64,000 bases of DNA from an uncultured Alistipes sp. (lineage in GTDB: Bacteria > Bacteroidota > Bacteroidia > Bacteroidales > UBA932). Below, piece by piece: positions 8,918 to 19,478 of the stretch. Positions within the stretch are counted from its first letter, which is position 1, and every line of letters starts with the position of its first letter. Location: assembly GCA_902388455.1 (NCBI GenBank), contig CABMPD010000001.1, positions 62,001 through 126,000 of the forward strand, given 5' to 3'. The notes under the pieces were generated by a model. It saw nothing but the letters and a program-made list of their open reading frames with translations. It made no database searches and was not told where the DNA came from. Both the position numbers and the translations under genes were made by a program.

Positions 8918-9757
8918 ATGAAAGGCAGGAACCGCTACATACTGCATCTGGTCAATCTTCTCGTCTTCATCTTTTTGGAGGCGGCCGCTCTATGGCTCAT
9001 ATCGAAGAACAGCATCATACAGCGTTCGGATATACTCAAGTCCGTGTCAGCTGTCACAAATGCGTTCTCATCCGGGGCCGGCAATGTAGGACGCTACTTC
9101 AACCTGGGAAAGGTCAACCGCAAGCTTTCGGAAGAGAATGTAGCCCTGCGGAGGGAGAATGACAGACTGCGTGCCGCTCTTGACAATGTGCAGGCTCCCG
9201 ACTCCCTGCTTAAAGAGAGTCCTCTGTTTGACTATATCCCGGCCCTCGTCGTTTCCAACAGCACCGACAGGCTGCACAACATAATCATCATCAACAAGGG
9301 AATGCGCGACGGCATACGGGAAGACATGGGCGTAGTAACTGACAGAGGACTGGTAGGCTACATACTCAGCGCCGGGGAACGGTATTCGAAAGTATCCTCG
9401 CTGTTGGACATCGACAACATGGCCAGCGCCACACTCACCAGTTCCAACACCTTCGGCGTCATCCAATGGAATGGAAAAACTGCCCGGCAGACAATACTGC
9501 ACGACATTCCGGTTCATACCGTTTTCTCCGAAGGAGACACAGTAGTATCCAGCGGATACTCCCTGATTTATCCTCCAGGAATTCCCATCGGGACTGTAAG
9601 CAGGTATGAAATCCGGGACGGAGTCAACTACGACATCACACTGGACCTCTGCGAGGAATTCTCAAGACTCAGACACGTCTACGTCGTCTCACGCAGGGAT
9701 ATCGGAGAACTGGAGGCCCTGACAGATGACATTCAGGAAGGAGGAGCCGCATCATGA
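8918..9757 (+). CDS. mreC: Rod shape-determining protein MreC
   Basis: A 279-residue bitopic membrane protein with one N-terminal helix (about 9-30), a coiled coil (about 60-95, KLSEENVALRRENDRLRAAL) and the two-barrel periplasmic MreC domain. It links MreB to the elongation synthases. Starts 19 bases after mreB and overlaps mreD by 4 bases (ATGA). Confidence 0.94.
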   Translation: MKGRNRYILHLVNLLVFIFLEAAALWLISKNSIIQRSDILKSVSAVTNAFSSGAGNVGRYFNLGKVNRKLSEENVALRRENDRLRAALDNVQAPDSLLKESPLFDYIPALVVSNSTDRLHNIIIINKGMRDGIREDMGVVTDRGLVGYILSAGERYSKVSSLLDIDNMASATLTSSNTFGVIQWNGKTARQTILHDIPVHTVFSEGDTVVSSGYSLIYPPGIPIGTVSRYEIRDGVNYDITLDLCEEFSRLRHVYVVSRRDIGELEALTDDIQEGGAAS

Positions 9758-10260
9758 CCACCGCACGCCACATAATCATAGCCCTGCTGCTTGTTCTAGC
9801 CCAAGGCGCGATAGACAATTATGTCAATCTGAGCGTCTACCTGGACCCGTCACTGTGCATATACATCCTGCTGACACTTCCTCCGCGCTGGGGAGCGATA
9901 CCGTCCATGGCAACAGGCTTCATTCTCGGACTGACCGTAGATGTTCTTGGCAACGGAATACCAGGAATGACTGCTGCCGCCATGACAGCAACCGGTGTCT
10001 TCCGCAGAAGCATTTTCAACCTTACAGCTCCTAAGGAAAAGGAAAAACGGCAGAACTTCGAGGCCATGGGACTGAGAAATTTTCTCCTGTACTCCCTGCC
10101 GCTGATATTGATTTTCCTGACAGTGTACATTCTGCTGGACAGTTCAGGATTCCGTCCTGCAGGCCAATGCCTGGCAAGACTCGGCATATCCCTGGCAGCC
10201 AACACGGCGCTGACGGCATTCCTCTATACAGCAAGTAATGACAGCAGGAGGAAACAGTAG
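9754..10260 (+). CDS. mreD: Rod shape-determining protein MreD
   Basis: A 168-residue integral membrane protein with about five hydrophobic helices; sequence conservation is low, as usual for MreD. The call rests on size, topology and its place between mreC (4-base overlap) and mrdA (2-base gap). It includes PRWGAIPSMATGFILGL, a typical MreD-like segment of helix ends. Confidence 0.85.
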   Translation: MTTARHIIIALLLVLAQGAIDNYVNLSVYLDPSLCIYILLTLPPRWGAIPSMATGFILGLTVDVLGNGIPGMTAAAMTATGVFRRSIFNLTAPKEKEKRQNFEAMGLRNFLLYSLPLILIFLTVYILLDSSGFRPAGQCLARLGISLAANTALTAFLYTASNDSRRKQ

Positions 10261-10262
10261 TC

Positions 10263-12137
10263 ATGGGAACCGACAATCACAGATTCCAATACCTTACGGC
10301 AGGTCTCGTAATAGCCTTCGCAATCCTGGCCGCACAGCTGTTCCGGCTGCAGCTGCTGGACAACAGTTTCAAGATCAGCGCAGAGAACAATGCCCTGCTC
10401 TATCAGACCCGGCATCCGGCCAGAGGCCTGATTCTTGACCGCAACGGCAAAGTCCTGGTAGGCAACAAGAATACCTACGACATCCTGGTCACACCGCGCT
10501 ACGTTAAAGAGTTCGACACTCTGGAACTGTGCCGGATTCTCGGCCTGGACACCGGATATGTACGGGCAAAATTCCGGGAATACCGGAAATACCGCACACG
10601 CATAGGTTATCAGACAGTGACTTTCGCCAGTCAGATTCCGCAGGAACAGTACAGCCGGTTCATTGAAGCAGCTCACAAATTCCCGGAATTCAGGGGCGTG
10701 CCCCGCACAACCAGAATGTATCCGTACAATGCAGGAGGCAATCTGCTGGGCTACGTCACCGAAGTTGACCGTGACTTTCTGGACAAGCATCCGGACTATG
10801 CGGCGGGAGACTACACAGGACGCACGGGCCTTGAGGAGACCTGCGAACCCCTGCTGCGCGGCGAGAAGGGCTACAGCATCTACCTGCGCGATGCCAGCAA
10901 CCGAATACAGTCCTCCTACCGCGACGGAGCATTCGACAAACCGGCTGTACCGGGACAGGACGTAGTTTCTTCCATTGACGCCGAGCTGCAGAATTACGGA
11001 GAGGAACTGATGCGGAATAAGGTCGGTTCCGTAATAGCCATAGAGCCTGCCACAGGAGAGATTCTGTCGATGATCTCATCGCCAGGCATAGACGTGTCCG
11101 TTCTCGGAGAGATAAACAAACACTACAGCCGGATAGCCGCTGACCCCTTCACCCCCATGTTCAACAGAGCAGTCATGTCACCCCAGCCTCCGGGATCCGT
11201 ATTCAAGTTGGTCAACGCCCTGATAGGGCTTGAAGAGGGCGTGGTCTCGGGAAATACGGAATTTCCCTGTCACAATGGATTTTCAGCAAGAGGCATTACC
11301 GTAGGCTGTCACTCTCACAAATCGCCGGTAGACTTTACCGAGGCGATCATGGTCTCGTGCAATTCCTATTTCTGCTACCTGTTCCGGGATATTCTGGAGA
11401 ATCCTGTCTACGGTTCCGAAGCCAAAGCCCTGGACCGATGGGCAGAGTACGTACGCAGTTTCGGATTCGGAACCCGTCTGGGCTCCGATTTCCCTTCTGA
11501 AATTCCAGGTTTCGTCCCCACTTCCACGACCTACGACAAGGTCTACGGCAAAGGCGGATGGAAAGCCTTGTCCGTCATATCCCTCTCAATCGGTCAAGGA
11601 GAGCTGGGCTGCACTCCGCTGCATCTTGCAAACCTGGCCGCTACCATCGCCAACCGAGGATGGTACCGCATACCCCATATCGTCCGCAGGCACGGCAATG
11701 ACTCCACGGACGCCAAATACCTTGAGCGGCATTATACCCTGGTAGACACATCCCACTTTGAGAAAGTAATAGAGGGTATGTATCAGGCTGTCAACGCTCC
11801 GGCCGGTTCCGGAGCAACAGCCCGCGTCGCCGCCGTCGACGGTCTGGAGATATGCGGCAAAACCGGCACTGCCGAGAATCCGCACGGTGACGAACATGCC
11901 GTATTCGTCTGCTTTGCCCCCAGAGAGAATCCTCAGATAGCCATAGCCGTATACATCGAGAATGCCGGATTCGGAGCCACATGGGCAGCCCCTGTTGCCT
12001 CGCTCATGGTTGAGAAATATCTGACAGGTGATATTTCACAGAGCCGTAAATGGCTGGAGCAAAAAATGCTGGACGCCAACCTGCTGCACAAGGTTCCGGC
12101 CAGTCCCGATTACGTACCGCCTAAAAAAGACAACTGA
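10263..12137 (+). CDS. mrdA: Penicillin-binding protein 2 (elongasome transpeptidase)
   Basis: Class B PBP of 624 residues that cross-links side-wall peptidoglycan with RodA. It has an N-terminal membrane anchor (about 11-33), a pedestal domain with RGLILDRNGKVL, and a transpeptidase domain. Active-site motifs are S312-VFK (PPGSVFK), S365-C-N and K533-TG (GKTGTAE). Length is normal. The stop overlaps the start of rodA by one base (TGATG). Confidence 0.95.
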   Translation: MGTDNHRFQYLTAGLVIAFAILAAQLFRLQLLDNSFKISAENNALLYQTRHPARGLILDRNGKVLVGNKNTYDILVTPRYVKEFDTLELCRILGLDTGYVRAKFREYRKYRTRIGYQTVTFASQIPQEQYSRFIEAAHKFPEFRGVPRTTRMYPYNAGGNLLGYVTEVDRDFLDKHPDYAAGDYTGRTGLEETCEPLLRGEKGYSIYLRDASNRIQSSYRDGAFDKPAVPGQDVVSSIDAELQNYGEELMRNKVGSVIAIEPATGEILSMISSPGIDVSVLGEINKHYSRIAADPFTPMFNRAVMSPQPPGSVFKLVNALIGLEEGVVSGNTEFPCHNGFSARGITVGCHSHKSPVDFTEAIMVSCNSYFCYLFRDILENPVYGSEAKALDRWAEYVRSFGFGTRLGSDFPSEIPGFVPTSTTYDKVYGKGGWKALSVISLSIGQGELGCTPLHLANLAATIANRGWYRIPHIVRRHGNDSTDAKYLERHYTLVDTSHFEKVIEGMYQAVNAPAGSGATARVAAVDGLEICGKTGTAENPHGDEHAVFVCFAPRENPQIAIAVYIENAGFGATWAAPVASLMVEKYLTGDISQSRKWLEQKMLDANLLHKVPASPDYVPPKKDN

Positions 12138-13567
12138 TGAGCCCCGCGAGAAGCACATACAAACACCTTGACTGGATTCTTATCGGATGCTACATCCTGC
12201 TGGCGGCATTCGGATGGATCAACATATACGCATCCACTTACAGTGACGAGGCAGCGGGTATCTTCGCACTTGCTTCCCGCAGCGGAAACCAGCTGCTCTG
12301 GATAGGTGCCGCTGCCGTCACGGCGGTCATCATACTGTTCATAAACTCCAGATTCTACAAAACAGCAGCCTGGCCACTGTACATCCTGTCCCTCCTGCTG
12401 CTGGCCGCAGTATTGGTTCTGGGACACGAAGTCAACGGCTCCAAATCATGGCTGAGCCTCCCGGGCGGTTTTGCCGTCCAACCCTCAGAATTCTCAAAAA
12501 TAGCCACAGCCCTGTGTCTTTCCCGCATAATGGGGTCCTATGGCTTCAACCTGTCCCGGACTGCCGATTTTCTAAAGGTTACGGCGGTTATAATTATCCC
12601 GGTAGGCCTTATTGCCCTTGAACCTGACATAGGAACGATACTCGTATACTGCTCTCTTGCATTCATGCTTTACAGGGAAGGACTTCCTGGCCGGATACTG
12701 GGTTTTATGGGCCTCGCCATACTTCTTTTCCTGCTTACACTCAAATTTTCCCCCTTCATATCCATACTCGTCACCCTCGGGATTATAGGAATCATCCGGG
12801 CAGCCGTTTCCAGAACTCCGGCAAGGGTCTTTCTTATCTATGCCACATTCATCACAGCCGCAGCTTTCCTGCCGAAACTTCTATCCCTGGAGGCTGTGAA
12901 ACAGATTACAGGCATGCCGCCCGAATACTGGCTGCTCATTCTGACCGCACCGTTTCTCATCTGGTTCATTGTCCACAATGTACGCAACAAGCTACGGGGA
13001 TGGGGAGTCTTCGTCCTGTCTTTTGCGGCAGCCCTGATACTGATATTCTCGGTAGACCTCATATTCCACAACGTACTGCAGCCGCACCACCGCGACAGGA
13101 TAGAAAACCTGCTGGGCATATCCCAGGACCTGATGGGCGCAGGATACAATGTCAATCAGTCCAAAATCGCCATAGGCTCCGGAGGCCTTACCGGAAAAGG
13201 CTTCCTGGAGGGGACGCAGACCAAGTTCAACTTCGTTCCGGAACAAAGTACGGATTTCATATTCTGCACAATAGGAGAAGAATGGGGATTTTTGGGAAGC
13301 ATCGCCGTCCTGGCGCTCTACCTTATCATCATCTTCCGAATACTGACATCGGCGGAAAAGCAGAAAGACAGAGGGCTGCGGGTCTACAGCTACTGCGTGG
13401 CCTCGATTATCTTCATGCACGTGTTCGTCAATGTGGGCATGACCATAGGCATCATGCCGGTGGTGGGCATACCGCTGCCGCTGATAAGCTATGGAGGCTC
13501 GTCCTTCCTGACTTTCACGATTCTGCTTTTCATCCATCTGAGATTTGACCTGGAAAGATGGAAATAG
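12137..13567 (+). CDS. rodA: Rod shape-determining protein RodA (SEDS glycosyltransferase)
   Basis: A 476-residue polytopic SEDS protein that polymerises glycan strands with PBP2. The C-terminal signature VNVGMTIGIMPVVGIPLPLISYGGSS is split here as VNVGMTIGIMPVVGIPLP and LISYGGSS. QPSEFSKIATALCLS and EPDIGT are also present. It is longer than proteobacterial RodA (about 370) because of an extra central hydrophobic stretch (about 195-290), common in Bacteroidota. Last gene of the rod-shape cluster; no terminator is evident behind it. Confidence 0.94.
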   Translation: MSPARSTYKHLDWILIGCYILLAAFGWINIYASTYSDEAAGIFALASRSGNQLLWIGAAAVTAVIILFINSRFYKTAAWPLYILSLLLLAAVLVLGHEVNGSKSWLSLPGGFAVQPSEFSKIATALCLSRIMGSYGFNLSRTADFLKVTAVIIIPVGLIALEPDIGTILVYCSLAFMLYREGLPGRILGFMGLAILLFLLTLKFSPFISILVTLGIIGIIRAAVSRTPARVFLIYATFITAAAFLPKLLSLEAVKQITGMPPEYWLLILTAPFLIWFIVHNVRNKLRGWGVFVLSFAAALILIFSVDLIFHNVLQPHHRDRIENLLGISQDLMGAGYNVNQSKIAIGSGGLTGKGFLEGTQTKFNFVPEQSTDFIFCTIGEEWGFLGSIAVLALYLIIIFRILTSAEKQKDRGLRVYSYCVASIIFMHVFVNVGMTIGIMPVVGIPLPLISYGGSSFLTFTILLFIHLRFDLERWK

Positions 13568-13592
13568 GTGCAGTATGAGTTGAAAAAATTAC

Positions 13593-13600
13593 TAATTTTG
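13593..13600 (+). promoter_or_regulatory. Probable -7 box for gcvP
   Basis: TAATTTTG fits TAnnTTTG, 45 bases before the gcvP ATG in an AT-rich gap. No TTTG lies at the usual distance. Confidence 0.4.
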
Positions 13601-13644
13601 AAGTTTGTTAGAAAGTACTTTAAAATTCATAAAAAACACTGACT

Positions 13645-16467
13645 ATGCCACTCAATTTTGTAGACAGACACAACGGTCCGAGACAGTCGCAGATCAAGCA
13701 TATGCTGGATGTTATCGGCGTGGGCTCAGTAGACGAGCTCATCAAGCAGACTATTCCTTCCGATATCCTGCTCAGCGAGCCTCTCAAGCTGGATGAGCAC
13801 GTATCCGAGCATGCCTATCTGGCACGTCTCAAGGAGGTTGCCTCGAAGAATAAACATTTCCGCTCGATGATCGGCCTTGGCTTCTACGGAACCGCCTCGC
13901 TGCCCGTAATCTCCCGCAACATCTTCGAAAACCCCTCGTGGTACACCTCCTACACTCCCTATCAGGCCGAGATCTCCCAGGGACGCCTGGAGGCCCTTAT
14001 CAACTTCCAGACCATGATTTCCTCCCTGACCGGCTTCCCCATGTCGAACTGCTCCATGCTGGACGACGCCACCGCGGCAGGTGAGGCCATGAGGATGATC
14101 CATGAGCTCCGTCCCCGCGACGCCGTAAAGGCCGGAAAGAACACATTCTTCGTGGACAAAAACGTATTCCCCCAGGTGCTTTCAGTCGTTGAGACAAGAG
14201 CCAAAGGTCTGGGCATCAAGGTAGTTGTCGGCGACTACAAGGAAGTGCTCTCAGCCGGATTCGATCCTGAGTGCTACGGAGCCCTGCTCCAGTATCCCGC
14301 CGCAGACGGAGAGGTGCGCGACTACACCGAGTTCTGCGAGGCCGCACACAAGGCCGGAATGCTCGTGGCCGCACACTGCGACCTCCTCGCCCTTGCAGTC
14401 ATGAAGGAGCCCGCAGCATGGGGATCCGACGTAGCTGTCGGTACAGCCCAGAGATTCGGACTCGGCATGGGTTACGGCGGACCTACAGCAGGCTGGATAG
14501 CCACCCGCGACCAGTATAAGAGAAATATTCCCGGCCGTATCATCGGTCTGTCCATCGACCGTCTCGGCAAACCTGCCTTCCGCCTTGCCCTCCAGACCCG
14601 CGAGCAGCACATCAAGAGAGAGAAGGCCACTTCGAACATCTGCACCGCCACAGCCCTGATGGCAGTGATGTCCGGCATGTACGCCGCATACCATGGACCC
14701 GAAGGCATCCGCGAGATCGCGATGAACGCCTTCAACTATGCCCACGCGATGGCCGATATCCTGCGCAAAGGCGGATACACCCTTGCCAATGAGAACTTCT
14801 TCGACACCATCCGCGTGCTTGACGTCAACGCGGGCGAGATCCGCGAGAAGGCCGAGGCAGCAGGCATCAACTTCTACTATCCCGATGACCAGACCGTCCA
14901 GATATCCTTCGACGAGCTCTCCGACTGCGCCGAGGCCGTAAAGATAGCCGGCATATTCGGTGTAGCAGCCGAGTGCGCCCGCGGAACGGAATACCCCGTG
15001 CCCATGAAGAGGGAGAGCGCCATCCTCACCGAGAGCGTCTTCAACCGCTATCACTCCGAGACCGAGATGATGCGCTACATCAAGAAACTCGAGCGCAAGG
15101 ACATCTCCCTGACCCACTCCATGATACCTCTGGGCTCCTGCACCATGAAGCTCAACGCCGCAGTCGAGATGCTGCCCCTGAGCTGGAGCGAGCTCACCGA
15201 CGTGCATCCCTTCGCTCCCACATGGCAGACCGAGGGCTACAACCAGATTCTCTCCGAGCTCGAGCATGACCTCTGCGTCATCACGGGCTTCGACCGCTGC
15301 TCCCTCCAGCCCAACTCCGGTGCCGCAGGAGAGTACGCAGGCCTGATGACCATCCGCCGCTACCTCGAGGCTCAGGGCCAGGGCGCGCGCAACACCGTCA
15401 TCATCCCCACGTCAGCTCACGGAACCAACCCCGCCAGCGCCGCCATGGCAGGATTCAACATCGTCCTGGTAGGCTGCGACGAGCACGGCAACATCAACGT
15501 GGACGAGCTGCGCCAGAAGGCCGAGGCCAACAAGGACAGCCTCGCCGGCATCATGATCACCTATCCTTCGACTCACGGAGTATTCGAGGTCAAGATCCGC
15601 GAGATCTGCAACATCATACATGAGAACGGAGGCCAGGTCTACATGGACGGAGCCAACATGAACGGTCAGGTCGGCATCACCAACCCCGGCTTTATCGGCG
15701 CCGATGTATGCCACCTCAACCTGCACAAGACATTCGCAATGCCTCACGGCGGCGGCGGTCCCGGCGTAGGCGCCATCTGCGTGGCAGCCCATCTGTCTCC
15801 CTACGTACCCGGACATCCCGTAATGCCCCAGTGCGGCGGTCACGGCGTGACAGCAGTGGCTTCGGCTCCCTACGGAAGCCCCCTGCTCGCCCCCATCACC
15901 CACGCCTACATAAAGCTGCTCGGTCCTGACGGACTGCGCAAGGCGACCGAGATGGCCATCGTCAATGCCAACTACCTTGCATCACGTCTGTCCAAGGAGT
16001 TCAACATCTACTACACCGGAGTCACCGGCCGCGTGGCACACGAGTGCATCGTAGACCTGCAGAACTTCAAGGCCGACTACGGGGTAGACGCCACCGACAT
16101 CGCAAAACGCCTGATGGACTACGGCTTCCATGCTCCTACCCTCTCCTTCCCCGTACACGAGACCCTGATGGTGGAGCCCACCGAAAGCGAGTCCCTCGAG
16201 GAACTCGACCGCTTCGTGGACGCCATGATCAGCATCAAGAGAGAGTGCGAGGCCATCAAGGAAGGCAAGGCCGACAAGACCGACAACGTCGTAAAGATGG
16301 CACCTCACACCGCCGAGGAGGTATGCTCCGACTCCTGGAACCATCCCTACCCCCGCGAAGAGGCCGCCTATCCCCTCGAGTGGATCCGCGACAACAAGTT
16401 CTGGCCTGCCTGCGCAAGGGTGGACAACGGCTACGGAGACCGCAATCTGGTTCCTGTAGTGAAATAA
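13645..16467 (+). CDS. gcvP: Glycine dehydrogenase (decarboxylating), P-protein
   Basis: PLP enzyme of the glycine cleavage system; it decarboxylates glycine and passes the aminomethyl group to lipoyl H-protein. The 940-residue chain is the full homodimeric type, with both halves fused. The PLP lysine is K695 in HLNLHKTF, followed by the glycine loop PHGGGGPGVG. TSAHGTNPASAAMAGF and the N-terminal IGLGFYGT are also conserved. No gcvT, gcvH or lpd gene is in the window, so the rest of the system lies elsewhere. Strong codon bias (many CTC, CGC, ATC) suggests high expression. Confidence 0.97.
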   Translation: MPLNFVDRHNGPRQSQIKHMLDVIGVGSVDELIKQTIPSDILLSEPLKLDEHVSEHAYLARLKEVASKNKHFRSMIGLGFYGTASLPVISRNIFENPSWYTSYTPYQAEISQGRLEALINFQTMISSLTGFPMSNCSMLDDATAAGEAMRMIHELRPRDAVKAGKNTFFVDKNVFPQVLSVVETRAKGLGIKVVVGDYKEVLSAGFDPECYGALLQYPAADGEVRDYTEFCEAAHKAGMLVAAHCDLLALAVMKEPAAWGSDVAVGTAQRFGLGMGYGGPTAGWIATRDQYKRNIPGRIIGLSIDRLGKPAFRLALQTREQHIKREKATSNICTATALMAVMSGMYAAYHGPEGIREIAMNAFNYAHAMADILRKGGYTLANENFFDTIRVLDVNAGEIREKAEAAGINFYYPDDQTVQISFDELSDCAEAVKIAGIFGVAAECARGTEYPVPMKRESAILTESVFNRYHSETEMMRYIKKLERKDISLTHSMIPLGSCTMKLNAAVEMLPLSWSELTDVHPFAPTWQTEGYNQILSELEHDLCVITGFDRCSLQPNSGAAGEYAGLMTIRRYLEAQGQGARNTVIIPTSAHGTNPASAAMAGFNIVLVGCDEHGNINVDELRQKAEANKDSLAGIMITYPSTHGVFEVKIREICNIIHENGGQVYMDGANMNGQVGITNPGFIGADVCHLNLHKTFAMPHGGGGPGVGAICVAAHLSPYVPGHPVMPQCGGHGVTAVASAPYGSPLLAPITHAYIKLLGPDGLRKATEMAIVNANYLASRLSKEFNIYYTGVTGRVAHECIVDLQNFKADYGVDATDIAKRLMDYGFHAPTLSFPVHETLMVEPTESESLEELDRFVDAMISIKRECEAIKEGKADKTDNVVKMAPHTAEEVCSDSWNHPYPREEAAYPLEWIRDNKFWPACARVDNGYGDRNLVPVVK

Positions 16468-16489
16468 CGGGCACACCTGAGATTTAGTC

Positions 16490-16532
16490 AATGAGGCTGT
16501 GGCTGGAAACATCTTTCGGGCACAGCCTCATT
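16490..16532 (+). terminator. Hairpin terminator after gcvP
   Basis: Perfect 12-base arms (AATGAGGCTGTG at 16490-16501 and CACAGCCTCATT at 16521-16532) enclose a 19-base loop, then CTCAATTTT follows. The T run is weak, so strength is uncertain. It separates gcvP from the ABC gene. Confidence 0.65.
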
Positions 16533-16560
16533 CTCAATTTTAAACACACCTTATATCTCT

Positions 16561-19473
16561 ATGAATGACATCCTACTGTCCGGACTTCTGAATCTCTTCG
16601 CCCTCTTCGGCGCAGTGAACAGGACCGACAAGAGCCGGTCCCTGCAGATGCTCTCCAACTACCTGACCAAGCACTTCGGCGTCAGGATGCTGGACGACTA
16701 CCTACCGCTGTACTCTGACCTGAGGGACTTCTACGACATATCCCCGGAACTGGACAAGGACGCCATCATAGAAGGTATCTGCAGCAACATCAAGCATAAG
16801 ATATCCCGTGAGGACCAGACCCTGATGCTGCTGCGTCTGATGGAGTTCTGCGACCCCACTCCGGGCTCCGGTAAAGGAGAGAGTATCGCGGAGGAGAACA
16901 TGCAGATATTCCGCAAGGTGGCCGAGCTCTTCGAAGTGGACGGAGACATTTTTGCGGACTTCGTATGCTATGTTTCCGGAGACACCAACGCACATGTGCT
17001 CACCCTCACCCGGGAGGGTATGAACGGCGAGCTGCGCCTGATCAACCTTGAGAGATACAACAAGATTCTCTTCAGTTACAACGGCCCCGACACAGTGCTG
17101 ATGAACGACATCCCCGTCCTTCCGGGCACATTCCTCGTATGGCAGCAGAGCGGCGTGCTCAAAAGCAGGCACATGCTCCCGCTCTACTACAGCAACATCT
17201 CCGCCCTGTACGACTCCGGATGCCGGAAACACGAGATAGTCCTCTCCGGCAGAGACATCAACTTCCGTTTTCCGGGAAGCGACAACGGCATGCACGACCT
17301 CACATTCGACCTACGCAGCGGACAGCTGGTAGCCGTCATGGGAGGCAGCGGAACCGGCAAGTCCACCCTGCTGTCCCTGCTGAACGGCACCATACCGCCC
17401 GACAGCGGCTCCATCACCCTCAACGGCCGGGACATCTCCGACCCCAAGGTCAAGGACCTGATCGGTTTCGTACCGCAGGACGACCTGCTGATCGAGGAAC
17501 TGACAGTCTACGAGAACCTGATGTTCACCGCCCGCCTCTGCTTCGCCGACCTGAGCATGGAGGAGATATCCGCCAGGGTGGACACCATACTCCGGGAACT
17601 CGGCCTTGAGAGCACCAAGCATCTGAAGGTCGGCTCACCTATCCACAAATACATCTCCGGAGGCCAGCGCAAACGGCTCAACATCGCCCTCGAGCTCATC
17701 CGCGAACCTGCAGTACTGTTTCTGGACGAGCCCACTTCCGGCCTATCCTCATCCGATTCCGAGAAGGTAATCAACCTGCTCAAGGAACAGACCTATAAGG
17801 GAAAGCTCATAGTGGTCAATATCCACCAGCCTTCCTCCGACATATTCAAGCTCTTCGACCGGCTGTGGCTGCTCGACAGAGGCGGCTATCCGGTTTACGA
17901 CGGCAATCCGATCGAGGCCGTCACCTACTTCAAGCGGGCTGCCAACTACGCCGACGCAGAAATAAGCACCTGCTCCCTCTGCGGCAATGTCAATCCGGAA
18001 ATCATTCTCAACATCATTGACGAAAAGGCCCTCGACGACAGCGGGAAAATCACCGACAGCCGCAAAGTCACCCCTCAGGAATGGCACAGAATGTATCTCG
18101 AACGTGTGGACAGGAGCGGAGAACCGGAACACCGGGATATCCCGCATACGGAACAGAAACGTCCTCCGCGCCTGAAGCAGCTGCTCATTTTCCTGCAGCG
18201 CAACCTGAGGGCAAAGCTTCCCGACTCGCAATACCTTCTCATCACGATTGCAGAGACTCCTCTGCTGGCCATGATTGTCGCCCTTCTGACCAGATACGCT
18301 CCAGAAAGCGGATATACCGTGATGGACAACAAGAATCTCGTCTCCTATATATTCATGGCCGTAATCGTGGCGATATTCGCCGGCATGAGTGTCAGTGCCG
18401 AAGAGATATTCAAGGACAGGGCCCTGCTCAAAAGAGAGAAATTCCTGCGTCTTTCACGCTCGGCATACCTGTGGTCCAAAATTCTGTATCTGGCCGGAGT
18501 GTCCCTCATCCAGACCCTGCTTTTCATCCTTGTCGGCAACACCGTCATGGGCATCGGCTTCACCTTCTGGATCTGGTGGCTGATACTGTTCCTCTCCTCC
18601 ATGCTGGCAAACCTGACCGGTCTGATACTTTCCCAGTCGCTCAATTCCATTGTCGCGATATACGTAACCATACCGCTGCTGCTCATTCCCCAGATCCTGC
18701 TATGCGGACTGGTTGTAAAATTCGATGACCTCACCCCACGTTCCACAACAGGCAATGTCCCGATAATAGGGGATCTCATACCGTCCCGCTGGGCATTTGA
18801 AGCCCTGGCAGTAGGTTCCTTCGCATACAACGATTTCGAGAAGATGACATTTCCGGACGATAAAGTCAAATACCAGAGCCAGTATTACCGCACTGCCTTC
18901 ATATACGAACTGGAATCGAGGCTGGAAAGCGGCGACAGCGCGGATCTGGAGATTGTCCGCCACGGGATTCCGGAACTCTCTGAACGCACCGGAATCAGAC
19001 CGTACGGAGGTTCCACAGACTCGATACGGCACGGTGTCCTGGACACGGCTTCAATAAACCGCATACAGTCCTGGCTCTCCTATGCCGAAGATACGCTTGG
19101 TACAATAGGCAACCGCGCCACACTTGCAGCGGACAGCCATCTCACTGCTTACCGCGACGCACATGGACGGGACGCCCTGATCAAACTGCGCCGGGACAAC
19201 TGCAACGGATATCTCGAGACACTGGTGACAAACTCGTCCTCCCCGGAACTGTATTCAGTCATCGGCAACACCATCGTTCCAAAGGCCGGCCAGATATGGC
19301 TCGACCCTCCTTCCCGCAACGGAAGGGCGCCGTTCTACAGCTCGGTGAAGATTATCGGCAACCTGAAAATCAACACTGTCATCTATAACATAGCCATACT
19401 GCTGCTTATGTGCATCGCTGCAGGAATCCTGCTTTTCGCTGACATTCCGGGACGATTCATGAGAAAACATTGA
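16561..19473 (+). CDS. ABC half-transporter, ATPase plus ABC-2 permease, with N-terminal TerB-like region
   Basis: A 970-residue single-chain half-transporter in ABCG (ATPase first) order. The first ~230 residues hold a helical TerB-like part (LLNLFALFGAVNRTDKSRS). The ATPase has Walker A at 261-269 (GGSGTGKST), signature S366-GGQRKR, and Walker B ending at D389-E390 (VLFLDEPTSG). ABC-2 type helices lie at about 565-590, 595-730 and 935-965, with a large soluble segment (about 760-930) before the last helix. Substrate is unknown; it may be a lipid, polymer or drug exporter acting as a homodimer. A terminator precedes it, and a separate promoter starts the next gene. Confidence 0.85.
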   Translation: MNDILLSGLLNLFALFGAVNRTDKSRSLQMLSNYLTKHFGVRMLDDYLPLYSDLRDFYDISPELDKDAIIEGICSNIKHKISREDQTLMLLRLMEFCDPTPGSGKGESIAEENMQIFRKVAELFEVDGDIFADFVCYVSGDTNAHVLTLTREGMNGELRLINLERYNKILFSYNGPDTVLMNDIPVLPGTFLVWQQSGVLKSRHMLPLYYSNISALYDSGCRKHEIVLSGRDINFRFPGSDNGMHDLTFDLRSGQLVAVMGGSGTGKSTLLSLLNGTIPPDSGSITLNGRDISDPKVKDLIGFVPQDDLLIEELTVYENLMFTARLCFADLSMEEISARVDTILRELGLESTKHLKVGSPIHKYISGGQRKRLNIALELIREPAVLFLDEPTSGLSSSDSEKVINLLKEQTYKGKLIVVNIHQPSSDIFKLFDRLWLLDRGGYPVYDGNPIEAVTYFKRAANYADAEISTCSLCGNVNPEIILNIIDEKALDDSGKITDSRKVTPQEWHRMYLERVDRSGEPEHRDIPHTEQKRPPRLKQLLIFLQRNLRAKLPDSQYLLITIAETPLLAMIVALLTRYAPESGYTVMDNKNLVSYIFMAVIVAIFAGMSVSAEEIFKDRALLKREKFLRLSRSAYLWSKILYLAGVSLIQTLLFILVGNTVMGIGFTFWIWWLILFLSSMLANLTGLILSQSLNSIVAIYVTIPLLLIPQILLCGLVVKFDDLTPRSTTGNVPIIGDLIPSRWAFEALAVGSFAYNDFEKMTFPDDKVKYQSQYYRTAFIYELESRLESGDSADLEIVRHGIPELSERTGIRPYGGSTDSIRHGVLDTASINRIQSWLSYAEDTLGTIGNRATLAADSHLTAYRDAHGRDALIKLRRDNCNGYLETLVTNSSSPELYSVIGNTIVPKAGQIWLDPPSRNGRAPFYSSVKIIGNLKINTVIYNIAILLLMCIAAGILLFADIPGRFMRKH

Positions 19474-19478
19474 AATAG

